The notes under the pieces are model-generated. The model saw only the letters and a list, made by a program, of their open reading frames with translations. It was not told where the DNA came from and ran no database searches. Position numbers and translations under genes: made by a program. A DNA stretch of 15,426 bases from Parcubacteria group bacterium GW2011_GWB1_37_13. Its GTDB lineage: Bacteria; Patescibacteriota; Minisyncoccia; Phycocordibacterales; UBA9973. Every line of letters begins with the position of its first letter. Positions within the stretch are counted from its first letter, which is position 1. This document shows, in pieces, positions 12,867-15,426 of this stretch. The DNA is taken from contig LBSW01000011.1 in NCBI GenBank assembly GCA_000990145.1, positions 1-15,426 on the forward strand, written 5' to 3'.

Positions 12867-14729
12867 ATGGAATTTTTCAAAAAATTATTTAAGAAAAAAA
12901 ATAATATACAGAGAGAAAATACCTATTCTCCCAACGAGACGCAGGCCTCCATTCTGGCGGTGTTGCCGGAGCAAATCTATGAGTCGGCCAGTTTGGAACT
13001 TCAAGATGTTATCGCGCCATCGGCGCTTAAAATTGAATCAAAATCCATAAATTTGGGCGATAGAATTGCCCGCACATTTTTTATAATGTCCTACCCAAGA
13101 TATTTGACGGACAATTGGTTTTCTCCAATAATTAATTTGGATAAAGTTTTCGATATTTCAATTTTTATCCACCCGATAGACACATCCTTAATGTTGCGGC
13201 AATTTCAAAAAAAGGTCGCCGAAGTGCAAAGCCAGATAAATGTGCGCGAAGCCAGAGGTATGGTGCGCGATCCGATGCTTGATACTTCTTATCAGGACTT
13301 GGAAGGGCTCCGCGACAATTTGATACAGGCGCAGGAAAAAATGTTTGATGTCGGTATTTATATAACTATCTACGCCAACAGCGAATTGGAGTTATTCAAG
13401 ACTGAAAACGAAATAAAATCAATGCTGGAATCAAAATTAATATACATTAAACCGGCGCTTTTTCAACAAGAAGTCGGATTCAAGAGTGTTATACCAACAA
13501 ATACTGACTTGTTGAATATTCACCAAAAATTAAATTCTGAACCGCTTTCAAGTATTTTCCCGTTCGTCTCTTTTGATTTGACTTCAGATAAGGGTATTCT
13601 CTATGGCATCAACAGGCACAATTCAAGCTTAGTAATTTTTGACAGATTTTCTCTTGAAAATTATAACTCGGTAACATTTGCTAAAGCTGGTTCTGGAAAA
13701 TCATATGCGACAAAATTAGAAATTCTCAGGTCTTTAATGTTCGATACTGATGTGATAGTTATAGATCCGGAACGGGAATATGAATTTTTGGCGGAAGCTA
13801 CGGGCGGACGATATTTTAATATTTCGCTTTCTTCAGACCATCATATAAATCCTTTTGATTTGCCAATACCGCGCGAAGATGAAACAGCTGAAGATGTTTT
13901 GCGATCAAACACCATTAATTTGGTCGGGCTTTTCCGATTGATGTTGGGAGGACTTACTCCTGAAGAGGATTCAATGGTTGATCGAGCGATTTCGGAAACT
14001 TATGCCATTAAGGATATCACTCCCGAGTCGGATTTCTCAAAAATTGAACCTCCGCTTCTTTCAGATTTTGAAATGGTGCTAGGGGGAATGGATGGAAGCG
14101 ATTCTGTCGTGCAACGCCTGGCAAAATACACAAAAGGTTCCTGGGCGACTTTTTTAAACAGGCCAAGCAATGTGGATATCAATAAAAAATTTATCGTTTT
14201 TTCTGTTCGTGACATGGAAGATGAATTAAAACCGGTTGCAATGTATATAATTATGCATTACATCTGGAATGCGATACGCAAGAATTTAAAAAAGCGTTTA
14301 TTGGTTGTTGATGAAGCTTGGTGGATGATGAAATCTGAAGACACCGCTTCTTTTCTTTATTCCATTGCCAAAAGAGGCAGAAAATATTATTTAGGTCTTT
14401 CCACTATCACCCAAGATGCGGCTGATTTTATGAATTCTCCTTATGGCGTGCCCATAATCACAAACTCTTCTATTCAACTTCTCTTAAAACAATCACCCAC
14501 TACCATTGACATTTTGCAGAAAAGTTTCAATCTTACCGATGAAGAAAAATATCTTCTTTTGGAATCTGGCGTTGGGGAAGGCATATTTTTCGCAGGATTA
14601 AAACATGTCGCTATAAAAATAATCGCATCTTACACAGAAGACCAGATTATAACTTCTGACCCTTCGCAAATACTGTCAAATAGGAAAGCCAAAGAAGAGC
14701 AAGAAAAGGCCGAGATGGGAAATAATTAG
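12867..14729 (+). CDS. virB4: VirB4/TraC-family type IV secretion ATPase
   Basis: Hexameric cytoplasmic ATPase that powers substrate or pilin movement through the inner-membrane complex. The N-terminal ~250 residues are the VirB4 accessory domain (IARTFFIMSYPRYLTDNWF, then a long coiled-coil-like region around QFQKKVAEVQSQINVREARG). Walker A AKAGSGKSYATK lies at ~272-283, followed by DVIVIDPEREYEFLA and HHINPFDLP, and Walker B RLLVVDEAWWMM at ~478-489. The later STITQDAADF and SIQLLLKQSP match the sensor regions of the family. All ATPase motifs are intact. A basic, amphipathic start (EFFKKLFKKK) may touch the membrane. It follows the palindrome after the VirB4 N-terminal gene, so the usual single VirB4 is split in two genes. 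No Shine-Dalgarno precedes ATG 12867. Confidence 0.93.
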   Translation: MEFFKKLFKKKNNIQRENTYSPNETQASILAVLPEQIYESASLELQDVIAPSALKIESKSINLGDRIARTFFIMSYPRYLTDNWFSPIINLDKVFDISIFIHPIDTSLMLRQFQKKVAEVQSQINVREARGMVRDPMLDTSYQDLEGLRDNLIQAQEKMFDVGIYITIYANSELELFKTENEIKSMLESKLIYIKPALFQQEVGFKSVIPTNTDLLNIHQKLNSEPLSSIFPFVSFDLTSDKGILYGINRHNSSLVIFDRFSLENYNSVTFAKAGSGKSYATKLEILRSLMFDTDVIVIDPEREYEFLAEATGGRYFNISLSSDHHINPFDLPIPREDETAEDVLRSNTINLVGLFRLMLGGLTPEEDSMVDRAISETYAIKDITPESDFSKIEPPLLSDFEMVLGGMDGSDSVVQRLAKYTKGSWATFLNRPSNVDINKKFIVFSVRDMEDELKPVAMYIIMHYIWNAIRKNLKKRLLVVDEAWWMMKSEDTASFLYSIAKRGRKYYLGLSTITQDAADFMNSPYGVPIITNSSIQLLLKQSPTTIDILQKSFNLTDEEKYLLLESGVGEGIFFAGLKHVAIKIIASYTEDQIITSDPSQILSNRKAKEEQEKAEMGNN

Positions 14730-14735
14730 ATGCTC

Positions 14736-14756
14736 TAGGCGTTAGGTATTAGCAAA
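14736..14756 (+). repeat. Short heptamer tract TAGGNNN x3
   Basis: TAGGCGT, TAGGTAT, TAGCAAA in a 7-bp period, directly after the virB4 stop and immediately before the promoter of the last gene. Only three units, so chance is possible; listed because the period matches the other arrays. Confidence 0.4.
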
Positions 14757-14765
14757 TGATATAAT
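14757..14765 (+). promoter_or_regulatory. Extended -10 promoter of the terminal secreted-protein gene
   Basis: TGATATAAT (TGN followed by a perfect TATAAT), seven bases before ATG 14773. Transcription would start at or within a base or two of the ATG, giving a leaderless mRNA. No -35 is evident, as expected for an extended -10 promoter. Confidence 0.5.
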
Positions 14766-14772
14766 CAAAGTT

Positions 14773-15426
14773 ATGAGATTAAAATTTTCGTTGTTATGTT
14801 TAATTATAACATTTGCATTATTTGGAATAATTTCTACATTAAAAATATATGCTGCCCCTTCGAGCGGCATATTGGTTAATGTTGTTCCTTCTAATCCAGC
14901 TCCGCGCGAAAATACAAATATCACTTTAAAGAGTTATGAGAACAATCTGGATAGTGTTTTGATAATTTGGTCAGTGGACGGCAAAAAGGTTTCGTCTGGA
15001 ATCGGAAAAAAATCCTTTTCAGTAAATGCTCCCGATGCCGGCTCGGAAACAACTGTTGTGGCTACCATATCTTTGCCGGAAGGCGCGATAGAAACGAAAA
15101 TAATAGTAAAACCCGTTGTTATGGTATTGCTTTGGCAAGCAAATGATTCCTATGTTCCGCCATTTTATAAAGGCAAGGCTTTGCCAGCACCCGATAGTGA
15201 AGTAAAGGTGGTGGCTATGCCTGAAGTAAAAAGTAATATCCTTCCTCAAAATATGACTTACTACTGGAAAAAAGATTATACTAATAATGTGGATGGTTCA
15301 GGTTATGGTAAAAATTTTTTTCTCTATACAAATGATTATTTAGAAAATTCAAATAATATATCGGTGACAGCATCAACCATAGATCAAAAATATTCGTTTG
15401 ATGCAAATATAAACATAGGGATGATA
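14773..15426 (+). CDS. Secreted Ig-like-domain protein, 3' end beyond the window
   Basis: The frame runs from ATG 14773 to the last base without a stop. A Sec signal peptide (RLKFSLLCLIITFALFGII, cleavage near KIYAA or YAA) is followed by beta-rich sequence: G-I-L-V-N-V-V-P-S-N-P-A-P-R-E-N-T-N-I-T-L-K-S-Y, then DSVLIIWSVDGKKVSSGIGKK and SFSVNAPDAGSETTVVATI. This is the pattern of an Ig-like/PKD-like fold. A second block follows (MVLLWQANDSYVPPFYKGKA, then YYWKKDYTNNV), with possibly another domain starting at the edge. Such proteins commonly close CPR secretion-like operons and probably sit at the cell surface or form its external part. It has its own promoter despite the 43-bp distance from virB4. 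Specific function unknown. Confidence 0.75.
   Translation, partial: MRLKFSLLCLIITFALFGIISTLKIYAAPSSGILVNVVPSNPAPRENTNITLKSYENNLDSVLIIWSVDGKKVSSGIGKKSFSVNAPDAGSETTVVATISLPEGAIETKIIVKPVVMVLLWQANDSYVPPFYKGKALPAPDSEVKVVAMPEVKSNILPQNMTYYWKKDYTNNVDGSGYGKNFFLYTNDYLENSNNISVTASTIDQKYSFDANINIGMI

Overview
All genes in this window lie on the + strand of an AT-rich chromosome segment. It looks like a Candidate Phyla Radiation (Patescibacteria, probably Parcubacteria-like) genome. The grounds are the very AT-rich, lysine/isoleucine-heavy proteins, almost no Shine-Dalgarno sequences, short AT-rich spacers, small toxin/NYN genes, and a CPR-style type IV secretion-like cluster (TSP3-like lipoprotein or anchor, large VirB6/TrbL-like membrane protein, PrgI, split VirB4). 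TGA ends uvrD and rsmA at their natural C-termini, so this is not a UGA-recoded lineage. The phylum call is inference from gene content; no marker RNA is present.

Region 1 (1-3575), housekeeping: a proline-rich hypothetical gene whose C-terminus continues in another frame, a UvrD/PcrA helicase, and rsmA (16S rRNA dimethyladenosine methyltransferase), whose start overlaps the uvrD stop. Both uvrD and rsmA carry repeat elements inside their coding sequence: a GC-rich 118-bp palindrome in uvrD, and a tandem/inverted repeat plus two heptamer tracts in rsmA.

Region 2 (3628-6445), envelope proteins: a membrane-anchored protein with a thrombospondin-type-3-like calcium loop, then a 611-aa secreted protein ending in about two and a half Ig-like repeats.

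Region 3 (6446-8188), a debris field inside the secretion cluster: the last ~30 codons of a BrnT-like toxin, a CopG/BrnA-like antitoxin with an aberrant C-terminus, a PemK/MazF toxin with a hairpin-derived tail, and a frameshifted NYN nuclease gene. Between them sit two mini-ORFs that encode little more than a signal peptide; one is nearly identical at DNA level to the start of the VirB6-like gene that follows.

Region 4 (8189-15426), the type IV secretion-like operon: VirB6/TrbL-like polytopic protein, a conserved-looking acidic helper, a four-helix-bundle (S23/IVP) gene between inverted heptamer arrays, PrgI, an N-terminal VirB4/TraC-like protein, the VirB4 ATPase, and a secreted Ig-like protein running off the end. 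Together these would form an inner-membrane channel (VirB6, PrgI) powered by a VirB4 ATPase with exported envelope partners. What it transports (DNA, protein or pilus) cannot be told from this window.

The most unusual signal is a family of period-7 repeats with short conserved cores (AATTNNN, AGCTNNN, TAGGNNN). They occur in intergenic spacers, over start codons and inside rsmA; the largest is a ~110-bp array between prgI and the VirB4 N-terminal gene. No rRNA, tRNA or CRISPR array was seen.
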